A stretch of 64,000 nucleotides of DNA from Pandoraea cepalis (GTDB taxonomy: Bacteria; Pseudomonadota; Gammaproteobacteria; Burkholderiales; Burkholderiaceae): contig NZ_CABPSL010000021.1 of assembly GCF_902459665.1 (NCBI RefSeq), positions 20,564 to 84,563 on the forward strand, written 5' to 3'. The position numbers were made by a program, and so were the translations under genes. The notes under the pieces were generated by a model. That model was not told where the DNA came from and made no database searches. It saw only the letters and a list, made by a program, of their open reading frames with translations. Every line of letters starts with the position of its first letter. Position 1 is the stretch's first letter. Below, piece by piece: positions 16,609 to 25,954 of the stretch.

Positions 16609-17679
16609 ATGACCGCATCCGAAGCCGACCTCCACGCATCGCATGCCCCCGCTTCCACGCCGCGGCATGGGCCGATACCCGACACGCCCGTTGACGAGGC
16701 CGAACGCCTCGCGGCGCTGCGTCGTTACGAAATTCTCGACACGCCCCCCGAGCCCGCGTTCGATCGCGTCGTGCGTCTTGCGTCTTATTTGTTCGGCGCA
16801 CCGATGTCGCTCGTCTCGCTGATCGACGAGTCGCGCCAGTGGTTCAAGGCGCGCCAGGGCATCGACACGCCGCAGACCCCGCGCTCGATGGCCTTCTGCG
16901 CGCACGCGATTCTCGGCGACGATGTGCTCGTCGTGACCGACGCCCGTGCCGACCGGCGCTTCGCCGACAACCCGCTGGTCACGGGAGAACCCAACATCCG
17001 GTTCTACGCGGGCGCGCCGCTGCGCACGCCCGAAGGGCATCGCTTGGGCACCCTGTGCGTGATGGACCGCCGCCCCCGCATGCTCGACGACGAGAAGCGC
17101 GCGCTGCTCGCGGATCTGTCGGCGCTCGTCGTCGACGCGCTCGAGCTGCGTCGCGTCAATCGAGTGCTTGGCGAGATGGCCATGCGCGACGCGCTGACCG
17201 GCGCACTCAACCGCCGCGCCTTCCTGATGCAGGCCGAACGCCTGTTTTCCACCGCACGCGCTCAGCAACGCCGCCTATCCGTGCTGATGCTCGACCTCGA
17301 CCATTTCAAGCGGATCAACGACGCGTGGGGCCATGCCATCGGCGATCGCGTCATCGTGGAGTTGACGCAGGTAGTGCGCGCCACGCTGCGCAAGGGCACG
17401 CCGATCGGCCGTCTGGGCGGCGAGGAGTTCGCAGTGCTGCTGCCCGAGGCAGACGCCCAACGCGCCATGCAGGCCGCCGAACGCCTGCTCGTCGCGATCG
17501 GCAACGCCAGCGTGCCCGGACCCAGTAGCGGCGCCAGCGGATCCATCCGCTTTTCCGCCAGCATCGGTATCGGCAGCCTCACCCCGGACGACGCCGAATT
17601 CGGCACCCTGCTGCAACGTGCCGACCGCGCGCTGTATGCCGCCAAACAGTCCGGGCGCAACCGCCTGGCCGTGATGTGA
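16609..17679 (+). CDS. GAF-GGDEF diguanylate cyclase
   Basis: 356-residue cytosolic enzyme making cyclic di-GMP from two GTP. A GAF sensor domain spans about residues 35-185 (AERLAALRRYEILDTPPEPAF ...), and the GGDEF domain about 190-356 with the intact active-site motif GGEEF at 270-274. The RxxD inhibitory site five residues before the motif is missing (RKGT), so product inhibition is not expected. The start is uncertain: the same frame is open from 16282 and 16336 through the flavin reductase relic, and none of the starts has a good Shine-Dalgarno sequence. I prefer 16609 because the relic and a promoter-like sequence precede it. The signal sensed by the GAF domain is unknown. Confidence 0.88.
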   Translation: MTASEADLHASHAPASTPRHGPIPDTPVDEAERLAALRRYEILDTPPEPAFDRVVRLASYLFGAPMSLVSLIDESRQWFKARQGIDTPQTPRSMAFCAHAILGDDVLVVTDARADRRFADNPLVTGEPNIRFYAGAPLRTPEGHRLGTLCVMDRRPRMLDDEKRALLADLSALVVDALELRRVNRVLGEMAMRDALTGALNRRAFLMQAERLFSTARAQQRRLSVLMLDLDHFKRINDAWGHAIGDRVIVELTQVVRATLRKGTPIGRLGGEEFAVLLPEADAQRAMQAAERLLVAIGNASVPGPSSGASGSIRFSASIGIGSLTPDDAEFGTLLQRADRALYAAKQSGRNRLAVM

Positions 17680-17713
17680 CCCCCACCCGCGACCGACAAC
17701 AACAACGAACACC

Positions 17714-18295
<582 letters not shown>

Positions 18296-18362
18296 GGCCA
18301 CGCACGCGCAAGCACGGTGGCAGTCGACGCGCATCGCGTTTTTACGTAGTATCCGGTCCATC

Positions 18363-18581
18363 ATGCAAAACGTAACCTTTGAACTGACGGGCGAATTCGT
18401 CGCCCTGAACGACTTGCTCAAGCTCGCCGGCCTCGTGGATTCGGGCGGCGCGGGCAAAGTGATGGTAGCCAGCGGCGCGGTCAGCGTCGACGGACGGCAG
18501 GAGACCCGCAAGACCTGCAAGATCCGCGCCGGTCAGACCGTTTCGGTCGACGGTGTTCGCATTCGCGTCAAGGCGGCTTGA
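18363..18581 (+). CDS. S4-domain RNA-binding protein (YbcJ-like)
   Basis: 72-residue protein made of a single S4 RNA-binding domain: FVALNDLLKLAGLVDSGGAGK, then VASGAVSVDGRQETRKTCKIRAG-type loop and the final VSVDGVRIRV strand. Length and pattern match the YbcJ group thought to bind structured RNA, possibly the ribosome. The ATG at 18363 follows the channel gene by 67 bp. No cofactor sites are present. Confidence 0.88.
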   Translation: MQNVTFELTGEFVALNDLLKLAGLVDSGGAGKVMVASGAVSVDGRQETRKTCKIRAGQTVSVDGVRIRVKAA

Positions 18582-18701
18582 TACCCGGTTTCCCCCATGT
18601 GAGCCTGCCCCCGCAGGCCGCTATACTTAAAAGCGGTTTTTGGCGTGTCAGCCCAAGTCACACCCGACAATGTCCACAGGACGTCCGAGGAGGCCGTTGC
18701 G

Positions 18702-21332
18702 ATGGTCGTGCCCCGTTCACCGTCCGTCGCCGGCACCGCGCCGGGGCGCGAGGCGCTGCTCGCGGCGCTCGACCACTCGTTGGGCATGCTCACGCTCACG
18801 CCGGATGGCATCGTCGTCGATGTCAACGACAAGCTGCTCGGCATGTTCGGTTACGCGCGCGCCGACCTGCTTGGCCAGCCGCACGCACTACTGTGCGAAC
18901 CCGGCGATCCCACATGCGGCAATGCCCTGGCCCACGTCGCCAGCACCCGGCGCTCGCACACCGGACAAGTTCGCCGTCGCCGCCGCGACGGTCGCCCGAT
19001 CTGGCTCGAAGCCACTTACAACCCCGTCATCGACGACGACGGTAATCTCGCCTTCGTGATCAAGCTCGCCGTCGACGTGACCGCGCGCGTGGAGCGCCAG
19101 GCGGCCGACGACGCCCGCCTGCACCTGCTCTCGCTCGGCGTCGACGAGACCGACAACGCCGTGCTCATCACCGACGCCCAGGGTTGCGTGTGCTACGTCA
19201 ACGCCGGGTTCACGCGCATGTTCGGCTACGCCGCGAATGAGGTCGTCGGCCAGTCCACCCGGCTGCCGTTGGAGGAAACCACGACGGGCGACGTCGCCGA
19301 CAGTGCATCGGCCGTCGATATCAAGGAGGCCCTTGCGCATTGCCTCGTGGCCGCCCGCGACGGCCGCAGTTGCCACAGCGAAGTGCTCGTGCGCACGCTG
19401 CAACGCCAGCCGCTGTGGGTCTCCGTCGTGACGAACCCGATGCTCGACGCGAACGGCAAACTCCTCAACGCCGTCGTGCTGTTCACCGACATCACGCAAT
19501 CGAAGATTCAGGAAGTGCTGCAACACAAGGCGCTCGCCGCGATGGTGCGCGATGCGCCCCTCGTCGAAGTGCTCACGCTCATCTGCCGCGAACTGGAGCA
19601 GATCGCGCCCGAAGTCGTGGCCTCGGTGGTGCGGGTCGATTCGGAAGGCCGGTTGCGCCCGCAAGCGGGGCCAAGCCTGCCCGCGCAGTATCACAAGAAC
19701 ATCGAAGGCCTGGCCATTGGACCGAACGTAGGCACCTGCGGCTCGGCGGCGTTTCATGCGCGCCCGGTGATCGTGACCGACATTGCGAACGACCCGCGCT
19801 GGGCCGATTTCCGCGACATGGCGGCCGAATTCGGATTGGCCGCGTCGTGGGCCATGCCCATCATCGCGAACGACGGGCGGGTCCTCGGGGTGCTCGGTTT
19901 CTATTACCGCACGCCGCGCAGCCCCGACGCCCTGCATGAACGACTCGTCGACGTCTGCGTGCATCTGTGCAAGCTGGCCTTCGAGCGCGACGAGTCGCGC
20001 ACGCGCATCCGCCAACTGGCGTTCTCGGACAACCTCACCGGCCTGCCCAATCGAAGCATGCTCGGCGTGCTCGCGGCACAAGCCATTGCCAGCGCGGCGG
20101 AGCTGAACGCGCGCATGGCCGTCATCTTCATCGACCTGGATCGCTTCAAGCAGGTCAACGACTCGCTCGGCCACCAGGCAGGCGATGCCCTGCTGCGCAC
20201 GATCGCCCAGCGCTTGAGACGCTCGCTGCGCGGCGCCGATATCGTCGCGCGTCTGTCAGGCGACGAGTTCGTGGCCATGCTCACCGAGTGCGATCCCGAG
20301 CGACTCGATATTGCGCTCGAGCGCATGCGCAGCGCGTTGCGCGCGCCATGCCAGATCGATGGCGTGACGCTCGCACCGTCGGGCAGCTTCGGCATCAGCC
20401 TGTATCCGAATCACGGCAAGGAATTCGACATGCTTTTGCAGCGTGCAGACATGGCGATGTATCAGGCGAAGATGACCAGCCCGGGCAGCGTACGCGTCTA
20501 TCACGAAGACATGAACATCCACGCGCAGGAGCGGCTCGAGCTGGAGACCGCCCTGCGCGACGCCCTGCGGCACGGCAAGCTCGCGCTTTTCTATCAGCCG
20601 CAGATCGATCTGTCCGACGACTCGGTCTACGGCGCCGAGGCCCTGACGCGCTGGACGCATCCGCAGTACGGCGACGTGTCGCCGTCGCGCTTCATTTCAC
20701 TGGCCGAGGAGTGCGGCCTGATCGGGGAACTCGGCACCTGGACGCTGCGCGAGTCGTGTCGCCAGTTGGCGGATTGGCGCCGGCGAGGCGTAGGCATCGG
20801 CAATGTGTCGGTCAACCTGTCGCCCACCAACTTCCACGATCACAACCTGCCGCGTACGATTGCCGACGCGCTGGCCGATCACGATCTGCCACCATCGTGC
20901 CTCGCCATCGAGATCACGGAAAGCGTGTTGATGGACCACAATCCGACCACGCTGCGCATCATCGACGAAGTCCACGGCATGGGCGTGCGCCTTTCGATGG
21001 ACGACTTTGGCACCGGCTACTCGAGTCTGGGTTATCTGCGCCGCCTGCCGGTCTCGGAGTTGAAACTCGACCGCAGCTTCGTCCATGACATTACCCGCGA
21101 CGAAACGGTGCAGGCACTGACCAATGCCATCATCAGCATCGGTCGCAATCTGCGCCTGACGGTCGTGGCGGAAGGCGTCGAGGACGAAGCCCAGCGAGCG
21201 CTGCTCTTCGCGCAAGGGTATCGTGTCGCGCAAGGGTATCTGTTCTCCCCCGCCCTGTCGGCCGTCGACGTCGAACGCTGGCTCGAACAATGGTCGGCAC
21301 GCCCTCCCTCACCGAACCCCGTCCCCGCCTGA
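18702..21332 (+). CDS. PAS-PAS-GAF-GGDEF-EAL cyclic-di-GMP signalling protein
   Basis: 876-residue cytosolic protein. Domains in order: PAS 1 (about 20-125), PAS 2 (about 150-265), GAF (about 280-430), GGDEF (about 440-600) and EAL (about 615-865). The cyclase motif is SGDEF at 519-523, with the first Gly replaced by Ser and an RxxD inhibitory site (RGAD) before it. EAL residues for phosphodiesterase activity are intact: EAL at 646-648, EITES at 737-741, DDFGTGYSS at 767-775, the Lys at 788 and EGVE near 824-827. Hydrolysis of c-di-GMP is therefore likely, with the GGDEF domain active or regulatory. The start is set at 18702 by GAGGAGG 8 bases upstream; the frame also opens at a GTG at 18645, which lacks such a site. 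No membrane segment was found. Confidence 0.93.
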   Translation: MVVPRSPSVAGTAPGREALLAALDHSLGMLTLTPDGIVVDVNDKLLGMFGYARADLLGQPHALLCEPGDPTCGNALAHVASTRRSHTGQVRRRRRDGRPIWLEATYNPVIDDDGNLAFVIKLAVDVTARVERQAADDARLHLLSLGVDETDNAVLITDAQGCVCYVNAGFTRMFGYAANEVVGQSTRLPLEETTTGDVADSASAVDIKEALAHCLVAARDGRSCHSEVLVRTLQRQPLWVSVVTNPMLDANGKLLNAVVLFTDITQSKIQEVLQHKALAAMVRDAPLVEVLTLICRELEQIAPEVVASVVRVDSEGRLRPQAGPSLPAQYHKNIEGLAIGPNVGTCGSAAFHARPVIVTDIANDPRWADFRDMAAEFGLAASWAMPIIANDGRVLGVLGFYYRTPRSPDALHERLVDVCVHLCKLAFERDESRTRIRQLAFSDNLTGLPNRSMLGVLAAQAIASAAELNARMAVIFIDLDRFKQVNDSLGHQAGDALLRTIAQRLRRSLRGADIVARLSGDEFVAMLTECDPERLDIALERMRSALRAPCQIDGVTLAPSGSFGISLYPNHGKEFDMLLQRADMAMYQAKMTSPGSVRVYHEDMNIHAQERLELETALRDALRHGKLALFYQPQIDLSDDSVYGAEALTRWTHPQYGDVSPSRFISLAEECGLIGELGTWTLRESCRQLADWRRRGVGIGNVSVNLSPTNFHDHNLPRTIADALADHDLPPSCLAIEITESVLMDHNPTTLRIIDEVHGMGVRLSMDDFGTGYSSLGYLRRLPVSELKLDRSFVHDITRDETVQALTNAIISIGRNLRLTVVAEGVEDEAQRALLFAQGYRVAQGYLFSPALSAVDVERWLEQWSARPPSPNPVPA

Positions 21333-21343
21333 AACATCGGGAA

Positions 21344-21577
21344 TCACGGCGCGAGCCCGAGTTCCATCTGATGCAGGGCCGTCTCGATGGCCTGGCTTTG
21401 CTCGGCGTCGAGCGCGTCGGCGCCAATGCTCGTCTCACGGCGGTAGATCATCTGGCCATAAATGTTGGCCAGCGCGCGCGCCGACTGGCACAGCGACCAG
21501 TGGCTGTCGGCGGCCTGACGGCCCGTCCAGTAGTTGATCGCCTGCTCGATTTCGGCGATGGAATAGTTGGCTTTCAT
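21344..21577 (-). CDS. DUF3717 family small protein, probable SOS-regulated
   Basis: 77-residue helical protein. IAEIEQAINYWTGRQA and the following SLCQSARALANIYGQMIY match the DUF3717 family, found mainly in betaproteobacteria and without known function. The start is placed at 21577; the open frame continues to 21631 but that stretch contains the LexA box, so a longer product is unlikely. It lies tail-to-tail with the PAS-GGDEF-EAL gene, with 11 bp between stops. The LexA box 31 bp before the start predicts induction by DNA damage. Confidence 0.84.
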   Translation of the reverse strand: MKANYSIAEIEQAINYWTGRQAADSHWSLCQSARALANIYGQMIYRRETSIGADALDAEQSQAIETALHQMELGLAP

Positions 21578-21904
21578 GAGAGGTTCTGTCTCGCCGCGAA
21601 GTGGAATACTGTGATTATATACAGTGGACAAGAAATCGGTAAGTTGCCCATGTCATGACCGGCATCGATCCAGATCGATTCGGGTCCGCGCATGCGTCGA
21701 TTCTCAGGCGCGCGTTTCGGAACTGCAACACTTGATGCCGGGGCATCGCCACAAACGCTCCCGCACACCTCGACATTCTTCACAAAATCAACTACTTACC
21801 AGTTCCGGCACGATATTGGCTTCAGCTTCGTGAAAACGCCGTGCAGCCGCTTGCCATGCTCGCCCTGCTCGCGTCCCCAACGATCGCCCCGACGGAGCCG
21901 ACCC
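21578..21904. other. Intergenic region with SOS box
   Basis: Contains the LexA box at 21609-21624 and otherwise no gene I can support. Open frames across it lack coding signs and ribosome sites. It presumably also holds the promoter of the exported protein gene at 21905. Confidence 0.5.
21609..21624. promoter_or_regulatory. LexA (SOS) box
   Basis: CTGTGATTATATACAG is an exact CTGT-N8-ACAG site, 31 bp before the DUF3717 start codon on the opposite strand. It is placed to overlap the promoter of that gene. Confidence 0.8.
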
Positions 21905-22369
21905 ATGCCGCCGAGACACGCTACGCCACAGGTTCTACCGGTTTTCCCATCCGCCGTGCGCCGCGTGATGCTGCTACGGTTTGGCATCGTCGCACTCTGC
22001 GTGCTGATCGCATCCGGCGCACCACGGGTCCATGCGCAATCGGTGCCGCCCGCCGGCGCCGCACCCACCGATCCCTTTCATCAACCGTGTGTCGCCGTGC
22101 GCGCCTCGCCGGAAGCGTCCGCCCCGGGAGGACGCGGTATGCGCCACGGCGTCGCTGCCCTTCGAACCGTCGCGACGACACCGGCTGCAGGACGCGTGGT
22201 ACGCAAGCAATACGTCGACCTCGACAACCGCTGCGCAACACCGCCCGCGTTCGCGCCGACGCGCGATGTCGACGCGACCTCCACCTGGCATGTGGACGCG
22301 CCGGCAGGCGACATGCATGCGGCCGCCAAGCCTTCCGGGACACACGCCTTGCGCGGTCTCGCGTCCTGA
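21905..22369 (+). CDS. Putative exported hypothetical protein
   Basis: 154-residue protein of unknown function. A signal peptide is visible around residues 22-50 (VMLLRFGIVALCVLIASGAP followed by RVHAQS), with cleavage likely after AQS or nearby. An alternative ATG at 21968 would give a more standard short n-region. The mature part is Ala/Pro/Thr-rich and low in hydrophobic residues, with three cysteines and no known domain. GGAGCC lies about 8 bases before 21905. A 217-codon frame overlaps it in another phase, but only this one encodes a signal peptide. Confidence 0.55.
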   Translation: MPPRHATPQVLPVFPSAVRRVMLLRFGIVALCVLIASGAPRVHAQSVPPAGAAPTDPFHQPCVAVRASPEASAPGGRGMRHGVAALRTVATTPAAGRVVRKQYVDLDNRCATPPAFAPTRDVDATSTWHVDAPAGDMHAAAKPSGTHALRGLAS

Positions 22370-22447
22370 GCGGCGGCGCACGACGTTTGCTATCCTGCGT
22401 CTTTCGCACGCCCACGTCGTTGCGCCCCCAGAGTTTCCGGAACCTCA

Positions 22448-22774
22448 ATGCCCGCCAACACGCCCAACAGGCCCGACACGCCCAACACTTCTGACAAGTC
22501 GCGCGGCACCCTCCGCTCGCCCGCCGACGGCATGCCTCCACCGGGCGCGCTGCCGCTCGCCTGGATCGGCTTGCTGGCCGCTGCCGCCTGGGTACTCAAA
22601 AGCCCACATCCCACGTGGGCCGTCGGTGTGATGTGTCTTTGCGCCGGCCTGATCTCATCGTTCGGCGCACGTCGCCGCGCACGCAGGGCATGGCCCGCCT
22701 TCTTCACCGGCCTGCTCCCCGTCGGTGTCGCGCTGTTCTTCGCGTTGCTGATGTTGCGCCCGCTGCTTCGTTGA
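22448..22774 (+). CDS. Small putative membrane protein
   Basis: 108-residue protein with a polar, Pro-rich N-terminus (residues 1-33) and two or three hydrophobic segments: about 35-52 (ALPLAWIGLLAAAAWVL), 56-72 (TWAVGVMCLCAGLISSF) and 84-104 (FFTGLLPVGVALFFALLML). Arg-rich loop RRRARRA lies between the last two, giving a positive-inside orientation. No family is recognised. The ribosome site is weak (GGAAC). Confidence 0.55.
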   Translation: MPANTPNRPDTPNTSDKSRGTLRSPADGMPPPGALPLAWIGLLAAAAWVLKSPHPTWAVGVMCLCAGLISSFGARRRARRAWPAFFTGLLPVGVALFFALLMLRPLLR

Positions 22775-23221
22775 CAACGCCTCGTCAAGTGTTCGTGTGG
22801 CTTGCAAGCCATGACCGGCGAGCCCTTCTCGTTACGCACTCAACGACCGATGAGTTACCCACAGCTTCTGTGGATAACCCACTGGATAACCGGGCACTCG
22901 CCCGCCGAGACGCCCGCCGTTACACGCTGTCAAGAGGATTGCCCGTTTCAGCGTCAGCATTGGATAAATTTTTTAAGCTTGACGTTTCACCGCGCATCTG
23001 TGCGCAGGCAAAACCCTTTGACGTGACGCAAGCCTGCGGAAAATCCCGCCGCAATTCGTGTGAAAAGCGGGGTCCCCGCACGCATGGAAGGGTTCGCAGC
23101 ACAAGCGAATCGGCCTATGATGGAATTGCGCGATACCTCGCCATGCATGACTTGGGATCCTCGCCGGATCCGCACGTCAGTGGCCGCTTCGCTTTCCAGT
23201 AACCCCGGGAGAACGTCTCGT
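22775..23221. promoter_or_regulatory. Intergenic region with DnaA-box-like cluster
   Basis: 447 bp without a supportable gene. It holds TTACCCACA (22855-22863, one mismatch to TTATCCACA) and TGTGGATAA (22869-22877, perfect DnaA box on the minus strand), which form an inverted pair 5 bp apart. CTGGATAAC (22882-22890) and TTGGATAA (22960-22967) follow, then an AT-rich run (AAATTTTTTAAG). The sites could bind DnaA for regulation or titration; an origin is not implied because no replication genes are near. Confidence 0.45.
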
Positions 23222-23533
23222 ATGACCCAATCCGACAAGCCGTCCGTTACCTCCGCCTCATCACCTGTCGACGCGTCCACGACCGAAGCGGAGCGCGTCC
23301 ATCTGGACGATCTGCTCGCGCGTCACTCGGTCACGGAAACGGTCGACCGCGCGTCCGTCATCGACTTGATCAACGAGTTGCGCTCGCCTGAAGTGAAAAC
23401 GGCGGAAGACCGTGATCGGGTCGTCAAGGAAAGCCGCTTGTGGCGGGAAGTGTCGCACCGCGACACCGCCATTTCGCTGATCAATTCGCTCGCGCAGATG
23501 GCACCGATCTTTCTGAACCAGATTCACTGGTGA
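23222..23533 (+). CDS. Hypothetical protein
   Basis: 103-residue soluble protein of unknown function. The N-terminal about 25 residues are Ser/Thr/Ala-rich; the rest is predicted helical and charged (VHLDDLLARHSVTETVDRAS, SVIDLINELRSPEVKTAEDR) and ends with the hydrophobic SLINSLAQMAPIFLNQIHW. GGGAGAA about 9 bases before the ATG supports the start, so the open frame further upstream is not used. A strong hairpin follows 7 bp after the stop. No domain was recognised. Confidence 0.7.
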   Translation: MTQSDKPSVTSASSPVDASTTEAERVHLDDLLARHSVTETVDRASVIDLINELRSPEVKTAEDRDRVVKESRLWREVSHRDTAISLINSLAQMAPIFLNQIHW

Positions 23534-23539
23534 TGCTTG

Positions 23540-23563
23540 TCGCGCCGGCCGTCGCCGGCGCGA
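23540..23563 (+). terminator. Hairpin after the 23222 gene
   Basis: TCGCGCCGGC (23540-23549) and GCCGGCGCGA (23554-23563) form a perfect 10-bp stem with a 4-nt loop. Only a weak T-rich tail (TTCTTT) follows, so intrinsic termination is probable rather than certain. Confidence 0.55.
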
Positions 23564-23723
23564 TGCGCCTTCTTTCGCTTCAATCCTGATTTGCACGCTT
23601 GCCGCGCCGATCCATTGATCTGGATTAACGTTGCGTGCGGACACCTTGGTGGGTGAGAGGGACCTTGCGCCGCGTGTGCCTTACAATGCGGGTCGCTTAA
23701 GCGCTTCCTGTTGACCCAACACC

Positions 23724-23918
23724 ATGACGACCACGCTGAACACCTCGACCGACTTCAAGAACTGGATCTGCCTGATCTGCGGATGGATTTACAACGAAGC
23801 CGAAGGCGCACCGAACGACGGCCTTGCGGCCGGTACGCGCTGGGCCGACGTGCCCGCCGACTGGCGTTGCCCGGAATGCGATGTGGCGAAGGCGGATTTC
23901 GCGCTGTCCGAGTTCTGA
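23724..23918 (+). CDS. rubA: Rubredoxin
   Basis: 64-residue one-iron electron carrier. The four iron ligands are C16 and C19 (CLICG) and C49 and C52 (CPECD), in the normal CxxCG...CPxC arrangement, with the conserved Trp and Tyr around WIYNEAEG and the DVPADW loop. Slightly extended N-terminus relative to the minimal 53-residue form. Partner reductases or hydroxylases are not encoded nearby; in related bacteria rubredoxin serves redox housekeeping or alkane oxidation. Confidence 0.95.
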   Translation: MTTTLNTSTDFKNWICLICGWIYNEAEGAPNDGLAAGTRWADVPADWRCPECDVAKADFALSEF

Positions 23919-23949
23919 GTGCGATAGCGCCCGCCCGATCGGTGCAGGC

Positions 23950-24192
23950 TCAGTGATGCCAGCCCCATCCGCGGCCCCGGCCGTGCCATCCGCGATCATA
24001 GCCACCGTCGTAATAGCCGCCCGATATCCCGAACGTCACGACCGGTGCGGGGGCAACCGCGTAGCCCGGCGCATAGCCATAACCGTCGTAATAGGCGTTG
24101 CCGTACGCCGGCGCGCCATAAGGCACGGCCACGCAACCGGCCATCATCAGGGCGACGGCAGCGCCGCCCGCCAGCCAAAGTAAGCGTTTCAC
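23950..24192 (-). CDS. Small lipoprotein, Gly/Tyr-rich
   Basis: 80-residue exported lipoprotein. A type II signal peptide ends in the lipobox LMMAGC, making Cys20 the lipidated residue. The mature part is rich in Gly, Tyr, Ala and Pro (repeated AYGNAYYDGYGYAPGYA-type runs) and ends with a His/Trp/Gly-rich tail. This composition is common in small surface-exposed betaproteobacterial lipoproteins of unknown role. It converges with rubredoxin. Confidence 0.82.
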   Translation of the reverse strand: MKRLLWLAGGAAVALMMAGCVAVPYGAPAYGNAYYDGYGYAPGYAVAPAPVVTFGISGGYYDGGYDRGWHGRGRGWGWHH

Positions 24193-24370
24193 GATGAAGT
24201 CTCCCGCATGAGCTGTTCGAGTCGTGCGCGAAACGGATCGACGCCAGCCCGTCAGCGGCTCATCGATTTTCGCAGCACCCGTTTGACTCGTTAGACAGGT
24301 ATGTTCCCGCGAAATGCGTGATGGGGCACATCATCTTTGGTTACCAAATGTGACATCGGTAACCGTGCGA

Positions 24371-25954
24371 TCAGAAAACCCAGCAGCGGTCGCGACCGGC
24401 GCGTTTGGCGCGATACAACGCCATGTCGGCTCGTTCGACCATGGTCATCGGCGAGTCGTCGTCCTGCCACTCCGTGATGCCGAAACTCGCCGAGAAACGC
24501 AGCGGCGGCTCACTGCCTTCCAGCGATTCGCGCTTGCAGCGCTCGCGAATGCGATCCGCCACGCGCAGTGCATCGCGCTCGCTCGCCCCCGGCAGCAGAA
24601 TCGCGAACTCCTCGCCACCAATGCGGCCGATCAGGTCGTCGCCGCGCAATGTCGACGAGCACACCAGCACGAATCGGCACAGCACCTGATCGCCGATGGC
24701 ATGCCCGTAAGTGTCGTTGATGGACTTGAAGAGATCGAGATCGGCCACGATAAGACTCATCGGTTCGTTCTTGCGTTGCGTGCTCTCCAGCAACCGCTCG
24801 AAGCGATGGAAGAAGTAGCGTCGCGTCAGGCTGCCCGTCAATTCGTCATAACTGGCTTCGAACGCCAGTTGATGATTGGCCGCGCGCAGCACCTCGTTCG
24901 ACTGACGGGCTTCGCGATGCTTCACACGCTCACGCCAATAAGTCCAGCCGGCGAGCGTTACGATGATGACGCCGCCCAGATACAGCAAGAAACATAACAC
25001 CAGGTCCTTGCCATGCTCGCGCGTGAGCGCCTCCCAGGCGTCGACACCCTCCACCGCGTAGACGGTCAGGTCATTGCTCGAACTCGGACGCGACGTGATC
25101 ACGAACGGCTTCCGGGACTCGTCGAATGCCGACATCCGGTCGAGCAATTCCTGAGGCACCCAGGCGTTCGAACGACCGGGGGCGCGCTTGAATGGGGAGA
25201 TGGGCATGCGCGCGAAGTCGTCGTGCTGGTACAGCGCCTTGCGCTCGGCCTCGGACAGCTTGCCCAGCTTGCCATCGAGCATGAAACGATCCTCGAAACG
25301 AGGGTCGTTCGCCATGATGACCACGCCATTGCCGTCAACGATGAACGACTCTCCGCTACCCACCCAATGACGCAATCGCGTGAGTCCGATCTTGGTCATC
25401 ACGACGCCGATCAGCGCGCCCTTGCGATACACCGGGGCGCTGAAATAAAGGCCGGGCGCCTGATGCTCCCAGCCTGCGGCATAACTCTCGAAACGTCCGC
25501 CCAACAGGGCATTCGTGACATAGGGCATGTTGGCCACGGACCGCCCGATCGGCGACGGCTCATCGCGGAAATTGCTTGCGGCCACGCACACGCCATGAGC
25601 GTCGATCAGCCACACCCGGTCAACGCCGAAGTATCCCTGAGCGCCTTGCAGAAATTCGTTGGCACGATCCACGGTCTCGGCCGCCGGGGCGTCGCCCCCC
25701 GTCGTTCGCAGCACGTCACGCAGCAAGCCGACTTCCGCCAACGTGGCGGGGATGGCGCGCACCATCGCCAGATCCGTGTTGATGGCGTGAATCATGCCGT
25801 CGGCGACGCGGTCGGCCACCATTTGCCCCGCGTCAACGCTCTGAGCGAGCTTGTCGCCGACCAGCGACGTGGCAGTCCTGTCCGCCGCCATCCAGCAGGC
25901 GACCAGCACGCCAACCGAGACGCTGGCGGCATAAAGCCAATGTCTAATCCTCAT
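24371..25954 (-). CDS. Membrane diguanylate cyclase with periplasmic Cache-like sensor
   Basis: 527-residue inner-membrane enzyme. One membrane helix lies near residues 6-24 and a second near 325-348 (LVLCFLLYLGGVIIVTLAGW). Between them is a periplasmic PAS/Cache-like region (VWLIDAHGVCVAASNF ..., SAPVYRKGALIGVVMTKIGL). The C-terminal GGDEF domain carries the active motif GGEEF at 446-450 and an RxxD inhibitory site (RGDD, 437-440), so both synthesis and product inhibition of c-di-GMP are expected. It is transcribed in the same direction as the GGDEF-EAL gene 462 bp upstream but has its own promoter region. Confidence 0.93.
   Translation of the reverse strand: MRIRHWLYAASVSVGVLVACWMAADRTATSLVGDKLAQSVDAGQMVADRVADGMIHAINTDLAMVRAIPATLAEVGLLRDVLRTTGGDAPAAETVDRANEFLQGAQGYFGVDRVWLIDAHGVCVAASNFRDEPSPIGRSVANMPYVTNALLGGRFESYAAGWEHQAPGLYFSAPVYRKGALIGVVMTKIGLTRLRHWVGSGESFIVDGNGVVIMANDPRFEDRFMLDGKLGKLSEAERKALYQHDDFARMPISPFKRAPGRSNAWVPQELLDRMSAFDESRKPFVITSRPSSSNDLTVYAVEGVDAWEALTREHGKDLVLCFLLYLGGVIIVTLAGWTYWRERVKHREARQSNEVLRAANHQLAFEASYDELTGSLTRRYFFHRFERLLESTQRKNEPMSLIVADLDLFKSINDTYGHAIGDQVLCRFVLVCSSTLRGDDLIGRIGGEEFAILLPGASERDALRVADRIRERCKRESLEGSEPPLRFSASFGITEWQDDDSPMTMVERADMALYRAKRAGRDRCWVF

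Noticed and set aside
22802..23026. 74-codon plus-strand frame
   Set aside because: No ribosome site or coding bias, and it covers the DnaA-box cluster.
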